Assembly (NCBI GenBank): GCA_964484135.1
Contig: CAZAEL010000009.1
Span: forward strand, 1 to 59,923
Length of the DNA: 59,923 nucleotides
DNA from: CAZAEL01 sp964484135
GTDB taxonomy: Bacteria > Elusimicrobiota > Elusimicrobia > FEN-1173
Reading direction: 5' to 3'
This document shows, one piece after another, positions 8,561 to 17,698 of the stretch; the stretch's first letter is position 1; the number at the start of each line of letters is the position of its first letter. Both the position numbers and the translations under genes were made by a program. The notes under the pieces were generated by a model. The model worked only from the letters and a program-made list of their open reading frames with translations, was not told the DNA's origin and searched no databases.

Positions 8561-10000
8561 GTGAATCTCCGCCAAACGCTTCCGTACGTTTTTGGGGCCG
8601 TCCTTCTGTCCTTCCTCATCCTCTGGCTGGGACGCACCGTCGCCGAAGGTTCGCTCCTGCTGCCTTTCGCCATCGTGGGCAGCCTTTTCGCCGCCATGAT
8701 CACCCTCATCCGGCCCGACGCCGCCCTCCTCATCCTGGTTTTCTCCATGCTCCTGTCCCCCGAGATCACCGTCGCGGAACTGCCCCGCCGCGCCGTCGTG
8801 CTGCGGGTGGACGATTTTCTCCTCGTGACCGTCTTCCTGGTGTGGCTGGTGAAAACGTCCCTCCAAAAAGGGCTGGGGTTTTTCGTCAAGACGCCGCTGA
8901 ACCGCCCCGTGCTGGCCTATGCCGTCATCTGTCTCCTGGCCACGGCCAAAGGCGCGCTCTTCGGCGACATCTCCGCGACGCGCGGGGTCTTCTACGTTTT
9001 CAAATACATCGAGTTCTTCTTCCTCTACTTCATGGTGGCCAACCTCCTGGAAACGAAGCGGCAGGCCCGCCTGTACCTGTGGGCCGGCGTCCTGACCGCC
9101 GTCGTCGTTTGCGTGTTCGCGTACGCCCACATCGGGAAGGTCCCTCGGCTGTACGCGCCTTTCGACTCCATCGCGGGAGGCGGCGGAGCGGGAGAATCCG
9201 CCACCCTGGGGGGCTATCTGCTCATCGTGATGTCGGTCTGCCTCGGTTTTTTCACCCAGACGAGCGGCCTCAAGAACGCGGCCTTGTCCTTGGGCCTGCT
9301 GGGTTTCTGCCTCACCCCCTTTGTCCTCACCCTCTCCCGCGCCTCCTACGCGGCGTTCATTTTCAGCGTGCTGGGGGTGGTCCTGTTCGGACGCCGGAAA
9401 TCCGTCCTGCTCCTGTCTTTGGCGGCCCTCATGGCGGTTCTCCTTCCCCACGTTTCTCCCGGGCTGTACGAGGCCATGATGGAGCGCCTGCGGCAGACCT
9501 TCCTGCTCCCCTACGACCACCTCAAAGTGGCGGGATGGAAGATCGGTCTGGAGGCCTCCGCGGCCCAGCGCGTCAACAGCTGGGTGTACGCCTTCACCCT
9601 CTGGCTGCCCGAACATCCTTTCCTGGGGCACGGCGTGACGGGCGTGGGCCTGGTGGACGCCCAGTACCCGCTCGTGCTCGGGGAAACCGGGCTGTTCGGC
9701 TTCGCCGCCTTTCTCTGGCTCCTGGGGGCCCTTTTCCGGCACAGCCTGTCCGTGTTCCGGCGGTCCGTGGACGCTTTCGACCGGGGGGTGTCCATCGGTT
9801 TCCTGGCCGCCTTCCTGGGCCTTTGCGTCCAGGCCCTGACCACCAACACCTTCATCATCGTCCGCATCATGGAGCCCTTTTGGTTTCTGGCCGCCATCGT
9901 GATGCGCCTTCCGGCGCTGAGGGACGACCGACTGCCCGCGGAGGCCGCTCCCGCGGGCGTCCCGGCCCCCCGTCTGTCTCCCCGTCCGGCCTTCCCATGA
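8561..10000 (+). CDS. O-antigen ligase/polymerase family (Wzy-type) membrane protein
   Basis: 479 aa from the GTG at 8561, preceded by CAGGTGACGG; the 76-nt gap before it contains a small CCGCT/AGCGG hairpin at 8521-8533. About ten to twelve hydrophobic segments run through the protein. A Wzy_C-like loop contains the characteristic FLGHGVTGVG segment followed by YPLVLGETGLFG (~350-390). Members either polymerise repeat units or ligate polymer to an acceptor; in this Wzz/OPX context polymerisation in the periplasm is the likely role. The stop overlaps the epimerase start by 4 nt. Confidence 0.82.
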   Translation: MNLRQTLPYVFGAVLLSFLILWLGRTVAEGSLLLPFAIVGSLFAAMITLIRPDAALLILVFSMLLSPEITVAELPRRAVVLRVDDFLLVTVFLVWLVKTSLQKGLGFFVKTPLNRPVLAYAVICLLATAKGALFGDISATRGVFYVFKYIEFFFLYFMVANLLETKRQARLYLWAGVLTAVVVCVFAYAHIGKVPRLYAPFDSIAGGGGAGESATLGGYLLIVMSVCLGFFTQTSGLKNAALSLGLLGFCLTPFVLTLSRASYAAFIFSVLGVVLFGRRKSVLLLSLAALMAVLLPHVSPGLYEAMMERLRQTFLLPYDHLKVAGWKIGLEASAAQRVNSWVYAFTLWLPEHPFLGHGVTGVGLVDAQYPLVLGETGLFGFAAFLWLLGALFRHSLSVFRRSVDAFDRGVSIGFLAAFLGLCVQALTTNTFIIVRIMEPFWFLAAIVMRLPALRDDRLPAEAAPAGVPAPRLSPRPAFP

Positions 10001-10950
10001 ACGTATTGATCGTCGGCGCGGGCCTGCTGGGGCAAACGCTGGGCCGCCTCCTGGCCAAGGACCATCGGGTGTCTTTCTTCGACAGCCGGCGGCTGTGGGT
10101 GCCCGGCCCGCTCTTCCGAGGTGACGTGCGGGACCCGCGGGCCCTGCTCCGGGCCATGAAGGGCATGGACGCGGTGGCCCACACCGCGGCCCTGTACGGC
10201 CGGGCCATGTGGAGCCGTCCGCCGGAGGATTTCCTGCGCGTGAACGTGGACGGCACCTACAACGTTCTGTGGGCGGCCCGCCGGAGCGGCGCGCGCAGGG
10301 TGGTCTTTTCCAGCACCGCGGCGGTGTACGGCAAATCCCTGGAGACCCGTTTCCTGGTGGATGAAACCACCCCCTGCGAGCCCGACCACATCTACGGCCT
10401 GTCCAAGCTTCTGGCCGAGCAGCTGTGCCTGTACCACGGCCGGCGCTTCGGTCTCGAAACCGTTTGCCTGCGGTACGCCAAGTTCCTGCCCGTGCCGAAA
10501 GAAGAGCACGGGCCCGGCCTGCTGCACGAGCGCGTGGACGTCCGGGACGCGGCCCAGGCCAACCGCCTGGCCCTGGAAAAGCCTTCTCTCCCGCCGGACG
10601 TGTTCCTGATCGGGCCGCGGACGCCCTTTCAGGAGGGGGATGCCCACGCCTTGAAGGACGCGCCCGAAGCCGCCATCGAGAAACATTTCCCGGGGGCCGC
10701 GGCCCTGCTGAAAAAACGGGGCATCCCCGCGCCGGCGGTGCGGAACCTGTTCCGGATCGAGAAGGCGCGCCAAGCCTTGGGATACGACCCCCAACACGGC
10801 TTTTCCGCGTTTCTGGAGGAGCTGGCGCGGGCCGATTGGAAACCCACGCCGCCGGAAGCGCCCCCTGGCTGGTTCAGCAAGGCCGGGGCCCGACGCCTCT
10901 GGCAGGCCGGCCTGCGGCGCCTGCGCGCGCTCAGAGACCCTTATCGGTGA
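9997..10950 (+). CDS. NAD-dependent epimerase/dehydratase (extended SDR)
   Basis: 317 aa. Starts at the ATG at 9997 with an ATGA overlap. N-terminal Rossmann fold with the GAGLLGQTLG dinucleotide loop (7-16), then Asp-rich strand ends, VVFSSTAAVYG (catalytic Ser/Thr region) and YGLSK (Tyr-x3-Lys). It should interconvert or dehydrate a nucleotide sugar (or act on a lipid-linked sugar) for the polymer; the substrate cannot be read from sequence. The C-terminal third is basic. Neighbours are the polymerase and the flippase, all translationally coupled. Confidence 0.85.
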   Translation: MNVLIVGAGLLGQTLGRLLAKDHRVSFFDSRRLWVPGPLFRGDVRDPRALLRAMKGMDAVAHTAALYGRAMWSRPPEDFLRVNVDGTYNVLWAARRSGARRVVFSSTAAVYGKSLETRFLVDETTPCEPDHIYGLSKLLAEQLCLYHGRRFGLETVCLRYAKFLPVPKEEHGPGLLHERVDVRDAAQANRLALEKPSLPPDVFLIGPRTPFQEGDAHALKDAPEAAIEKHFPGAAALLKKRGIPAPAVRNLFRIEKARQALGYDPQHGFSAFLEELARADWKPTPPEAPPGWFSKAGARRLWQAGLRRLRALRDPYR

Positions 10951-12503
10951 CCCTTCCCCCGGAGCCCAAAGACCCGCGTTCCCTGGCCGGGACCATCGGC
11001 GGACTGTCCCTCCTGTCCCTGGGCCATGCGGCCGTCTCCTTCCTCATCCAGATCCTGGTGGCTTTCCTCTTCGGCACCTCCGGGCCCTACGAAAGTTTCC
11101 TGGTGGCGTTGTCCATCCCCAACCTGTTCGGATACTTCCTGCTCCTGGGCGGGGTCAGCACGGTGGTCATCCCTTTGTACTTGGAGCAACGGGCCCTGGG
11201 GGAGGAACAGGCCTGGAAATTTTTAAGCTCTTTCTTGAACGCCTTTCTCCTCCTGGGGCTGATCCTCACGGTCCTGGGGTGGTGGCTGGCGCCGGTCCTG
11301 ATGCGGGCCTCGGCCCCCGGCCTGTCCCCGGACCGCTGGGAGCTGGGCGCCCGCATGCTCCGATGGCTTTTCCTCACGCTGGCGCCTTCCTTCCTGCAGA
11401 TCGTCTGCGTCTCCGTCCTGAACGCCCATCGCATCTTCCTCCTGCCCCAGGCCCTGACGCTGGGCGTCTCCGTGGCCAACCTCCTGGCCCTGACCTGGCT
11501 GCAGGACAGGTTCGGCGTCTGGATCCTGGTGGCGACCACCCTCGCCATGTACCTGCCCGGGCCCCTGCTCATCGCCCTTCATTGGCGGACCCTGTTCCAC
11601 AATTACCGCCCCCGCCTGGACCTGGGACAGCCCGCGCTGCGAAAGTCCCTGGGCCTCCTGGCCCTCATGTCCTTCATCGCCCTGTCCAACCAGCTCAACT
11701 TCATGTCCGACCGGTTCTTCGCCTCCTGGCTTCCGACCGGCAGCATCGCGGTGTACGAATACGCGGGCAAGATCGTGCCGGCGTTCATCGCGGTCTTCCT
11801 CCAGAACATCGTGCGGGCCCTGTATCCCCGGCTGGCCCGGTCCGCCGCGGACCGGCGGGGAGAGGCCGTGGCCCAGGACCTGGTCAAGGGGCTCAGGGCC
11901 ACCGCCTTTTTGCTCCTGCCCGCCGCGGCCTTTTGCGTGCTGTACCGGGAACCCCTTTTCATCTGGCTCTTTGAGCGGGGCCAATTCTCCGCCCAGGCGG
12001 CCCTTCAGGCGGCCGGCGTGTTCCCCTGGCTGGCCGGCGCCTTCGTGTTCTGGGGGCTGGCCCAGATCACGGTCTCCACGTTGTACGCCATGCAGGGCAT
12101 GGGGATCATGGCTTGGTTGACAGGGGTGGGGGTATTCATTAACATTTTGGGGGATTGGCTTTTGGTGGGCCCCTTGGGTTTGAAGGGCCTGGCCCTGGCC
12201 AGCAGCGTCAGCGCGGCCTTCGGCTTCGCGGCCACGCTCCGCTGCCTGAAGCGGCGGCTTCCCGCGCTCGACTTGGGCGCCCTGGCCCTGTTCGCTCTGA
12301 AGCTGGGGGCGGGCCTGGCGGCGCTGGCGTTGACCGCGGTCCTCCTGTCCGGCTTTCCCGATCCGGGCGCTCGCTTCGGCGCCCTGGGGATCCGGTTGGC
12401 CGCGTGCCTGGCCGCGGGCGGCCTGGCGTACGGCGGGACCCTGCTCCTTCTCGGAGTGGAGGAAGCGGGGCGGCTGATCCATCTGGTGCGAAAGGGAACA
12501 TGA
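10947..12503 (+). CDS. MurJ/MviN-like flippase (probable Wzx role)
   Basis: 518 aa from a GTG overlapping the previous stop (GTGA). About fourteen hydrophobic segments. The N-terminal segment (GGLSLLSLGHAAVSFLIQIL, FGTSGPYESFLVALSIPNL) follows the MurJ/MviN subfamily of MOP transporters, including the early basic/polar helix 1-2 region. In the middle of an EPS operon with no other flippase it is best read as the undecaprenyl-linked oligosaccharide flippase, rather than the essential lipid II flippase. A lipid II role cannot be excluded if no other murJ exists in the genome. Confidence 0.8.
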   Translation: MTLPPEPKDPRSLAGTIGGLSLLSLGHAAVSFLIQILVAFLFGTSGPYESFLVALSIPNLFGYFLLLGGVSTVVIPLYLEQRALGEEQAWKFLSSFLNAFLLLGLILTVLGWWLAPVLMRASAPGLSPDRWELGARMLRWLFLTLAPSFLQIVCVSVLNAHRIFLLPQALTLGVSVANLLALTWLQDRFGVWILVATTLAMYLPGPLLIALHWRTLFHNYRPRLDLGQPALRKSLGLLALMSFIALSNQLNFMSDRFFASWLPTGSIAVYEYAGKIVPAFIAVFLQNIVRALYPRLARSAADRRGEAVAQDLVKGLRATAFLLLPAAAFCVLYREPLFIWLFERGQFSAQAALQAAGVFPWLAGAFVFWGLAQITVSTLYAMQGMGIMAWLTGVGVFINILGDWLLVGPLGLKGLALASSVSAAFGFAATLRCLKRRLPALDLGALALFALKLGAGLAALALTAVLLSGFPDPGARFGALGIRLAACLAAGGLAYGGTLLLLGVEEAGRLIHLVRKGT

Positions 12504-13450
12504 CCGGACCCCGACTTGTGCACGTCGCCTGCAACCTCTGCGGCCAGGACCGCACCGAACCGGTGTATGAGGCCCAGGGTCTGAAGGTGGTGCGTTGCCT
12601 CTCCTGCGGCCTGAACTACGTCAACCCACGCCTGAGCTCCGCCGAACTTCAAAAGCTGTACACCGAGGATTTCTACACCTCCGACGCCTCCCCGGCGGGC
12701 TGCGATTGCTCCACCGAGCACAGCGAATGGTATGACCGGACCCGCTTCCAAGCCGACCTCAAGCAGATCCACGCGTTCATCAAACCGCCCGGCAGGCTCC
12801 TGGACGTGGGCTGCGGCCTGGGACGTTTCCTGGAAATGGCCCGCGACGCGGGATGGGACGGCCGGGGCGTGGAGTTCTCCGAATACGGGGCCCGGGAAGC
12901 GCGCCGGAAAGGTTTCGAGGTCAAGACCGGGCCTCTCCGGCACGCGGATTTTCCGGCGCGGAGCTTCGACCTGGTGACCCTTTTCCATTCCCTCGAACAC
13001 ATGGAAGACCCGTTGCGGCTGCTGAGGGACGAAGTCCGTCCCCTGCTGAGGACCGGCGGGTTCCTCCTCATCGAGGTCCCCAACTTCGGCTGCGAATCCT
13101 CCCGGACCCTGAAGGGGGACTGGGTCTGGTCCCGTCCGAAGGAGCATTTGTACGGGTTCACGCCCGATTCCCTGTCCAAGCTGGCGGCGGCGGCCGGGTT
13201 CAAGGTGGCCCAATGCATGACCAAATCGGTCCACACCCTGGACGGGATCCAGGACGTGGGCCAGATCGGGGCGTACGCGCGGCTGTCCAACGCCTCCTGG
13301 ACCCGGGGCCTCAAGGACAGGTTGCGCCGCACGCCCCTTTGGTCCGCCGTCAAGGCCGGACGGGCCGCCTTGTTCCGCGCCGCCCGTCTTTTTTACAAAC
13401 CGCCCCTGGGCGAAGCCGAAATCCTGCTCATTGCCGAACGGGACACCTAG
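12500..13450 (+). CDS. Zinc-ribbon class I SAM-dependent methyltransferase
   Basis: 316 aa, ATGA overlap with the flippase gene. Begins with a Cys4 ribbon (CNLCG, then CLSCGLNYVNPRL), common in methyltransferases of polysaccharide loci. The SAM-binding motif I is LLDVGCGLGRFLEMA (~99-113), and motif II/III lies in the FHSLEHMEDP region. It probably methylates a sugar or a nucleotide-sugar of the repeat unit; the acceptor is unknown. A closely similar Cys-ribbon methyltransferase is fused to a glycosyltransferase at 25492. Confidence 0.82.
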   Translation: MTGPRLVHVACNLCGQDRTEPVYEAQGLKVVRCLSCGLNYVNPRLSSAELQKLYTEDFYTSDASPAGCDCSTEHSEWYDRTRFQADLKQIHAFIKPPGRLLDVGCGLGRFLEMARDAGWDGRGVEFSEYGAREARRKGFEVKTGPLRHADFPARSFDLVTLFHSLEHMEDPLRLLRDEVRPLLRTGGFLLIEVPNFGCESSRTLKGDWVWSRPKEHLYGFTPDSLSKLAAAAGFKVAQCMTKSVHTLDGIQDVGQIGAYARLSNASWTRGLKDRLRRTPLWSAVKAGRAALFRAARLFYKPPLGEAEILLIAERDT

Positions 13451-13457
13451 CCTTTTG

Positions 13458-14657
13458 ATGCTTTCCTCGTACCTGCCGTACCCGCGGGCGGGGCGGGGCG
13501 GCGCGGTGCGCGTCTGGAACCTGTTGCGGGCCCTGTCGTCCCGTTTTTCCGTCACCCTCCTGTCCTTCGCCTTCCCGGGGGAAGAAACCCGCGCCAAGGA
13601 CATCGCCCCTCTGTGCCGCCGCCTGGAAATCGTTTCCACCGATCATCTGCGTCCGGTCTTGCCCGACGGGTTCTTCAAACGCCTCATCCATCTCTTTTGG
13701 CCGTTGGAACCGGACGACGCCCTCAAGCGCCTCAGCCCGGTTTTCGCGGAAAAGCTGGGGGAATGCCTGGCCGGAGAACGCTTCGACGCAGCGCTGGTGG
13801 AGTTCCCCGAAATGGCGCCGTGGTCCCGGCGGCTGCCCGCGTCCCTCCCGAAATTCCTGGACACGCACGAGGTCCGTTCCGAAATCCACAAGCGGGCCTT
13901 CCTGGCGGAAAGGAGACCCCTGCTCAAACTGTATTTCCTTTCCCAATGGGTCAAAACGCGGGGATCGGAGCGGTCCTATCTCCGCGACTTCGACGGCCTC
14001 TTCACGGTGAGCGAACGGGACCGGGCCCGCTTCCAAAACCGCGGCGGCGGAAAACCCGTGGTGTGCGTGCCCACCGGCGTTCCGCTCCGAGATTTCGCGT
14101 ACGTCCCGCCGCCGGGCCGCCGCGGGAACCTGCTGGCCTGCCTGGGGAATTATCGGAACCCTCCCAACGTGGAGGGCTTGCTTTGGTTCGCCCGGGAGGT
14201 TTTTCCGGCGCTCCGGCGGGACCGTCCGGCGCTGGAATGGCTGATCCTGGGGCTGGAGCCTCCGCCGGAACTGCGGGCCCTGGGCCGTCAGCCGGGCGTG
14301 ACCGTCACGGGATACCTTCCCGACCCTTTCGAGCGCATCGCCGAGGCCCGGGTCTTCTTGGCGCCCATCTTTTCCGGCGGCGGGATCAAGGGGAAGATCG
14401 TGGAGGCCATGGCCCTGGGCACGCCGGTGGTGGCCACTTCCCGCGCCAACGAAGGCGTCGGGGCCGAAGCCGAGGAGGAAATCCTGCTGGCCGACGACGC
14501 GAAATCCTTCGCCCGACAGGTGGTCCGCCTGCTGTCGGACGACGGCCTGGCCGAACGGCTGTCCCGCCGCGGCCGCGCCTTGGTGGAATCCCGCTTCAAC
14601 TGGGACGACAACGTGCGTCCCCTCCTGGAGCTCCTGGAAAGGGGGAAAAGGGCGTGA
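13458..14657 (+). CDS. Glycosyltransferase family 4
   Basis: 399 aa from the ATG at 13458. A TTG at 13431 would extend it into the previous gene; the ATG places the family-typical LSSYLPYPRAGRGGAVR at the N-terminus and is preferred. GT-B fold: N-terminal acceptor domain, then the nucleotide-sugar domain with NYRNPPNVEGL, IFSGGGIKGKIVEAMALGTPVV and NEGVGAEAEEEILL. The E-x7-E-like region is present (KIVEAMALG). It probably adds one sugar to the lipid-linked repeat unit on the cytoplasmic side. Ends with GTGA, overlapping a 50-codon ORF. Confidence 0.85.
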   Translation: MLSSYLPYPRAGRGGAVRVWNLLRALSSRFSVTLLSFAFPGEETRAKDIAPLCRRLEIVSTDHLRPVLPDGFFKRLIHLFWPLEPDDALKRLSPVFAEKLGECLAGERFDAALVEFPEMAPWSRRLPASLPKFLDTHEVRSEIHKRAFLAERRPLLKLYFLSQWVKTRGSERSYLRDFDGLFTVSERDRARFQNRGGGKPVVCVPTGVPLRDFAYVPPPGRRGNLLACLGNYRNPPNVEGLLWFAREVFPALRRDRPALEWLILGLEPPPELRALGRQPGVTVTGYLPDPFERIAEARVFLAPIFSGGGIKGKIVEAMALGTPVVATSRANEGVGAEAEEEILLADDAKSFARQVVRLLSDDGLAERLSRRGRALVESRFNWDDNVRPLLELLERGKRA

Positions 14658-14806
14658 CCCCGCACTCGTTTTTCCGCTTGGAAGACATCGGTTTTGACGA
14701 CCGGAAGGACCGATTTTCAGAGGGGACCATCGCTGTTCAATACCCTCTAAGACGCGGCGCTGGATTTATCGTCGTTCACCCCTCCGGGAAAGCGAGCGCG
14801 GGATGA
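14654..14806 (+). CDS. 50-codon ORF, likely duplicated 5' remnant of the next methyltransferase
   Basis: GTG at 14654 overlaps the upstream stop (GTGA), and its own stop overlaps the ATG at 14803 (ATGA). It fills the gap exactly. Its first twelve residues (MTPHSFFRLEDI) mirror the start of the following methyltransferase (MTPSFFFRLKDV), and the first 36 nt match at 26 positions. The rest shows no recognisable domain and is locally richer in A+T. Either a degenerate partial duplication that still passes ribosomes along the operon, or a small coupling peptide. Confidence 0.45.
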   Translation: MTPHSFFRLEDIGFDDRKDRFSEGTIAVQYPLRRGAGFIVVHPSGKASAG

Positions 14807-15537
14807 CCCCTTCCTTCTTCTTCCGTTTGAAAGACGTCCTGCGGCGCAGCGCGGAAGGCCTCGCCGGCCTTTTCCGGGACAAGCCCTTTTCCTTCCGCCG
14901 CATGGACTACGAGGAATACTGGCGGCGGCGGGGGCCGTCCCCCGTCAAGTATCGATACCGGGTCATGGCCCAATGGATCCCGGAGGGGGCCGCGGTGCTG
15001 GACATCGGCTGCGGGGACGGCGCCCTCCTGGAATTCCTGGCGAAGGAAAAACGCGTGAAGGGCGCTGGGTACGAGACCTCGTCGGAAGGCGTGCGCCGCG
15101 CCCGCGAAAAGGGCCTGGACGTGCGGCGGGCGGACGTGGAATCCCCGGATTTCCGGCCGGAAGGGACCTACGATTTCATCATCCTGTCGGAGGTCCTGGA
15201 GCACCTGGCCCGGCCCGAGGACCTGCTCTTGACCCTCAGGGACGGGTTCCGGCAATCCCTCCTCGTTTCCTTTCCCAACATCGGGTATCTGCCCCACCGC
15301 CTGCGCCTGCTGTTCGGGCGGTTCCCGGTGCAGTGGGCGTACCACCCGGGGGAACACCTCCGGTTCTGGAGCGCGGCGGATTTCCGCCACTGGCTGGCCC
15401 AGCTGGGGTTCCGCCTGCACCGCCTGCATGTGTGTTCCGGCATCCCCCGCCTGGCCCCGCTGTACCCGTCCCTCTTGGGGGACCAGATCCTCTACGAGGT
15501 CAAACGCGCGGAGGGGAATCCGCCCGCGGGCGCATGA
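14803..15537 (+). CDS. Class I SAM-dependent methyltransferase (MetW-like)
   Basis: 244 aa. SAM motif VLDIGCGDGALLEFLA at ~65-80, acidic motif II after GAGYETSSEGV, and FIILSEVLEHLARPEDLL (motif post I-III). The C-terminal section (VSFPNIGYLPHRLRLL, then EHLRFWSAADF) resembles MetW-type and related methyltransferases. In this operon it probably modifies a sugar, or a lipid-linked intermediate. Both ends overlap neighbours by 4 nt. Confidence 0.8.
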   Translation: MTPSFFFRLKDVLRRSAEGLAGLFRDKPFSFRRMDYEEYWRRRGPSPVKYRYRVMAQWIPEGAAVLDIGCGDGALLEFLAKEKRVKGAGYETSSEGVRRAREKGLDVRRADVESPDFRPEGTYDFIILSEVLEHLARPEDLLLTLRDGFRQSLLVSFPNIGYLPHRLRLLFGRFPVQWAYHPGEHLRFWSAADFRHWLAQLGFRLHRLHVCSGIPRLAPLYPSLLGDQILYEVKRAEGNPPAGA

Positions 15538-16703
15538 GAATCTTTTTCCTTTATTATGAGTACGACCCGCGGGTCCGGGGCGGCATGGGCGGATTTTCCC
15601 ATCTGTGGCAGCTGGCCAAGAACTGGCACGACATGGGGCATCGGGTCACGGTTTTCTCGCCCACCACGGGCCCGGCGGACCCGGCCACGCCGGCCAAAGT
15701 GGTGCGGGTGCCGGCCCCGCCGCTTCCGTTTCTCCGGCCCCTGTGCGCGTACGGCTTTTCCTTCCTGATGGCTCTCCGGGAAGGACTGCGCCATCCGCCG
15801 GACCTGGTGTACTGCCGGGAAATGTTCTCGCCCCTCCTGCCGCTCCTGGCCCGGCTCTTGAAGGCCCGCCTCTTCATCGAAGTGAACGGCGACAGTTACG
15901 AGGACCACCTGCGGCGCAAAGCCGGGTTCCTGAGGCTGTGGTTCGTCAAAACCGTCCAAACCTTCAATTTCCGGAGGGCGGACCGGGTGCTTCCGGTCAC
16001 GGAGGGACTGGGCCGGACCCTGCGCCTTCGGTACCGTCTGAAGGAAGACCGCGTGGCCGTGATCCCGAACGGAACGGACACGGAGCTGTTTTTCCCCAGG
16101 CAGGCGGTGGAATGCCGCCGGGCGCTCGGCCTGCCGGCGGAGCGCCCGCTGGTGGGGTTCATCGGCACCTTTTACGCATACCAGGGCCTGGACGTGCTTC
16201 TGCAGGCCGCGCCCATCCTGCTGTCCCGCTTTCCCCGGACCCTGTTCCTGCTGGTGGGAGACGGCGTGGAACGCCCGGCCCTGGAGGACCTCGCGCGCCG
16301 GCTGGGGATCGGGGACCGGGTGGTTTTCACCGGACAGGTCCCCTATGAGGAAGTGCCGCTGTACCTGGGCGCCCTGGACGTGGTGGCGGCGCCCTTCCGT
16401 TCCTTCCGGGGGGAGACGTCCCCGCTCAAGCTCATGGACGCCTGGGCCTGCGGCAGGGCCGTGGCCGCCTCGGACATTCCGGCCCTGCGCCCGCTCAAGG
16501 AGGGAGAGGAAAAGTGGGCGCCCGTGCCGCCGGATCATCCCGCGGCCCTGGCCAACGCCCTGGCCGACCTCCTGGCCAACCCGGCCCGGCGGGAGCGGCT
16601 GGGGCAGGCCGGGCTCCGTTACGTGCGGCAGGGCCGCACCTGGCGGGACGTGTCCCGGCGAATCCTGGAGCATTGGACATCTCCCTCGGAAACGCGCCCG
16701 TGA
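15534..16703 (+). CDS. Glycosyltransferase family 4
   Basis: 389 aa, ATG overlapping the previous stop. GT-B with a glycine-rich N-terminal loop (RVRGGMGGFSHLWQLAK), VNGDSYEDHLRRKAG, then the nucleotide-sugar half with VIPNGTDTELFFP, GFIGTFYAYQGLDVLL, LVGDGVERPALEDLA and SPLKLMDAWACGRAV. The E of the usual EX7E is shifted (here a Lys-Leu-Met-Asp context), so the donor-binding acidic residue is D or the motif is divergent. Probably transfers a hexose or deoxyhexose in repeat-unit assembly. Confidence 0.85.
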   Translation: MRIFFLYYEYDPRVRGGMGGFSHLWQLAKNWHDMGHRVTVFSPTTGPADPATPAKVVRVPAPPLPFLRPLCAYGFSFLMALREGLRHPPDLVYCREMFSPLLPLLARLLKARLFIEVNGDSYEDHLRRKAGFLRLWFVKTVQTFNFRRADRVLPVTEGLGRTLRLRYRLKEDRVAVIPNGTDTELFFPRQAVECRRALGLPAERPLVGFIGTFYAYQGLDVLLQAAPILLSRFPRTLFLLVGDGVERPALEDLARRLGIGDRVVFTGQVPYEEVPLYLGALDVVAAPFRSFRGETSPLKLMDAWACGRAVAASDIPALRPLKEGEEKWAPVPPDHPAALANALADLLANPARRERLGQAGLRYVRQGRTWRDVSRRILEHWTSPSETRP

Positions 16704-17659
16704 GCGCCCCTGTCTTCCTCAACGTCCTGGCCTGGAACGGCGAACGCTGGCTGCGCCCGTGCCTGGACTCCCTCCTGGAATCGCTGTCCCGGAGCGGGCG
16801 GCCCGGGCGCCTCCTGGTGGTGGACAACGGCTCCACGGACGATACCCCCGACATTTTGAAATCCTACGGAGAGCGTCTGGACGTCCTGCGCCTGCCGCGC
16901 AACACGGGGTTCGCGGAGGGCCACAATCACGGCATTCGGCGGGCCCTGGAGCGCGGCGCCCAATGGATCGGCCTGTTGAACCAGGACCTCCGGGTGGACC
17001 CGGGCTGGCTGGGCCCCCTCTGGGAGGCGGCGGCCCAAAATTCGCGGATCGGCGTCCTGTCCCCTTTTCAATATGATTACGACGGAAAGGACCTGGACCC
17101 CGGGTTCCGCCGCACCCTGACCTTCCTGCCGGACGCCCGGCAGGGCCTTGAGACCGGCCGCTGGGAAGCGCCCTATTATCTGAGCGACATGGCCGCGGCC
17201 GCGGCCATCCTGGTGCACCGTCAAGTGTTCGAGCGCGTGGGGTTGTTCGATCCGGCCTATTTCGCGTACCACGAGGAAGGGGACCTGTACCACCGGGTCC
17301 TGGCCGCCGGCATCCACATCGCGCTGGTGCCCAAGAGCCGGGTCTTCCACTGGCACACCCTGCGCAGGCAGACCCTGCCTTTCCGCCTGGGGTGGATCAA
17401 CGTGCGCAACCACTACCGGCAGATCCTGAAAGACCCCCGGACCTCTTTCGCCGGGAACCTGCTCCGTTGCAAAATGGCCTGGCTCAAAAACCTGGCCCAA
17501 GCCCTTGCGGAGGGCCGGGCAAAGCGCTGCCTGCTCCTGCTGGCCGTGGGCCTGACGGATTTGCCCTTGCGGATTCCGGCCGTCTTCCTGCGCCGGCGGC
17601 AAGACCTGGCCCTGCTCCTCCGGCGGAGAGACGCCTTTTCGAACCGCGCGGGAGAATAG
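16700..17659 (+). CDS. Glycosyltransferase family 2 (rhamnosyltransferase-like)
   Basis: 319 aa from a GTG at 16700 that overlaps the previous stop (GTGA); longer in-frame starts would run into the preceding gene. GT-A signature: VFLNVLAWNGERWLRPCLDSLL, LLVVDNGSTDDTPDIL, LPRNTGFAEGHNHGI and the DxD-type LLNQDLRVDPGWL. Then FDPAYFAYHEEGDLYHRV, characteristic of the rhamnosyltransferase-like subgroup. It is the only family-2 enzyme in the cluster. The C-terminus is basic and hydrophobic. Confidence 0.85.
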   Translation: MSAPVFLNVLAWNGERWLRPCLDSLLESLSRSGRPGRLLVVDNGSTDDTPDILKSYGERLDVLRLPRNTGFAEGHNHGIRRALERGAQWIGLLNQDLRVDPGWLGPLWEAAAQNSRIGVLSPFQYDYDGKDLDPGFRRTLTFLPDARQGLETGRWEAPYYLSDMAAAAAILVHRQVFERVGLFDPAYFAYHEEGDLYHRVLAAGIHIALVPKSRVFHWHTLRRQTLPFRLGWINVRNHYRQILKDPRTSFAGNLLRCKMAWLKNLAQALAEGRAKRCLLLLAVGLTDLPLRIPAVFLRRRQDLALLLRRRDAFSNRAGE

Positions 17660-17698
17660 GCTGGTTTTTCCCCATGGGGCATGATATTCTGGTGGATC

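Noticed and set aside
6565..8889. Very long minus-strand open frames opposite the kinase gene and similar ones elsewhere (for example opposite the TPR gene at 35965-38661).
   Set aside because: They are by-products of GC-rich codon usage: Gly/Arg/His/Gln-rich, without domains, and exactly opposite genes with clear family motifs.
10947..12503. Flippase as the housekeeping murJ.
   Set aside because: Not excluded, but its position between EPS genes with coupled translation and the lack of another flippase in the locus make a Wzx-like role more likely.
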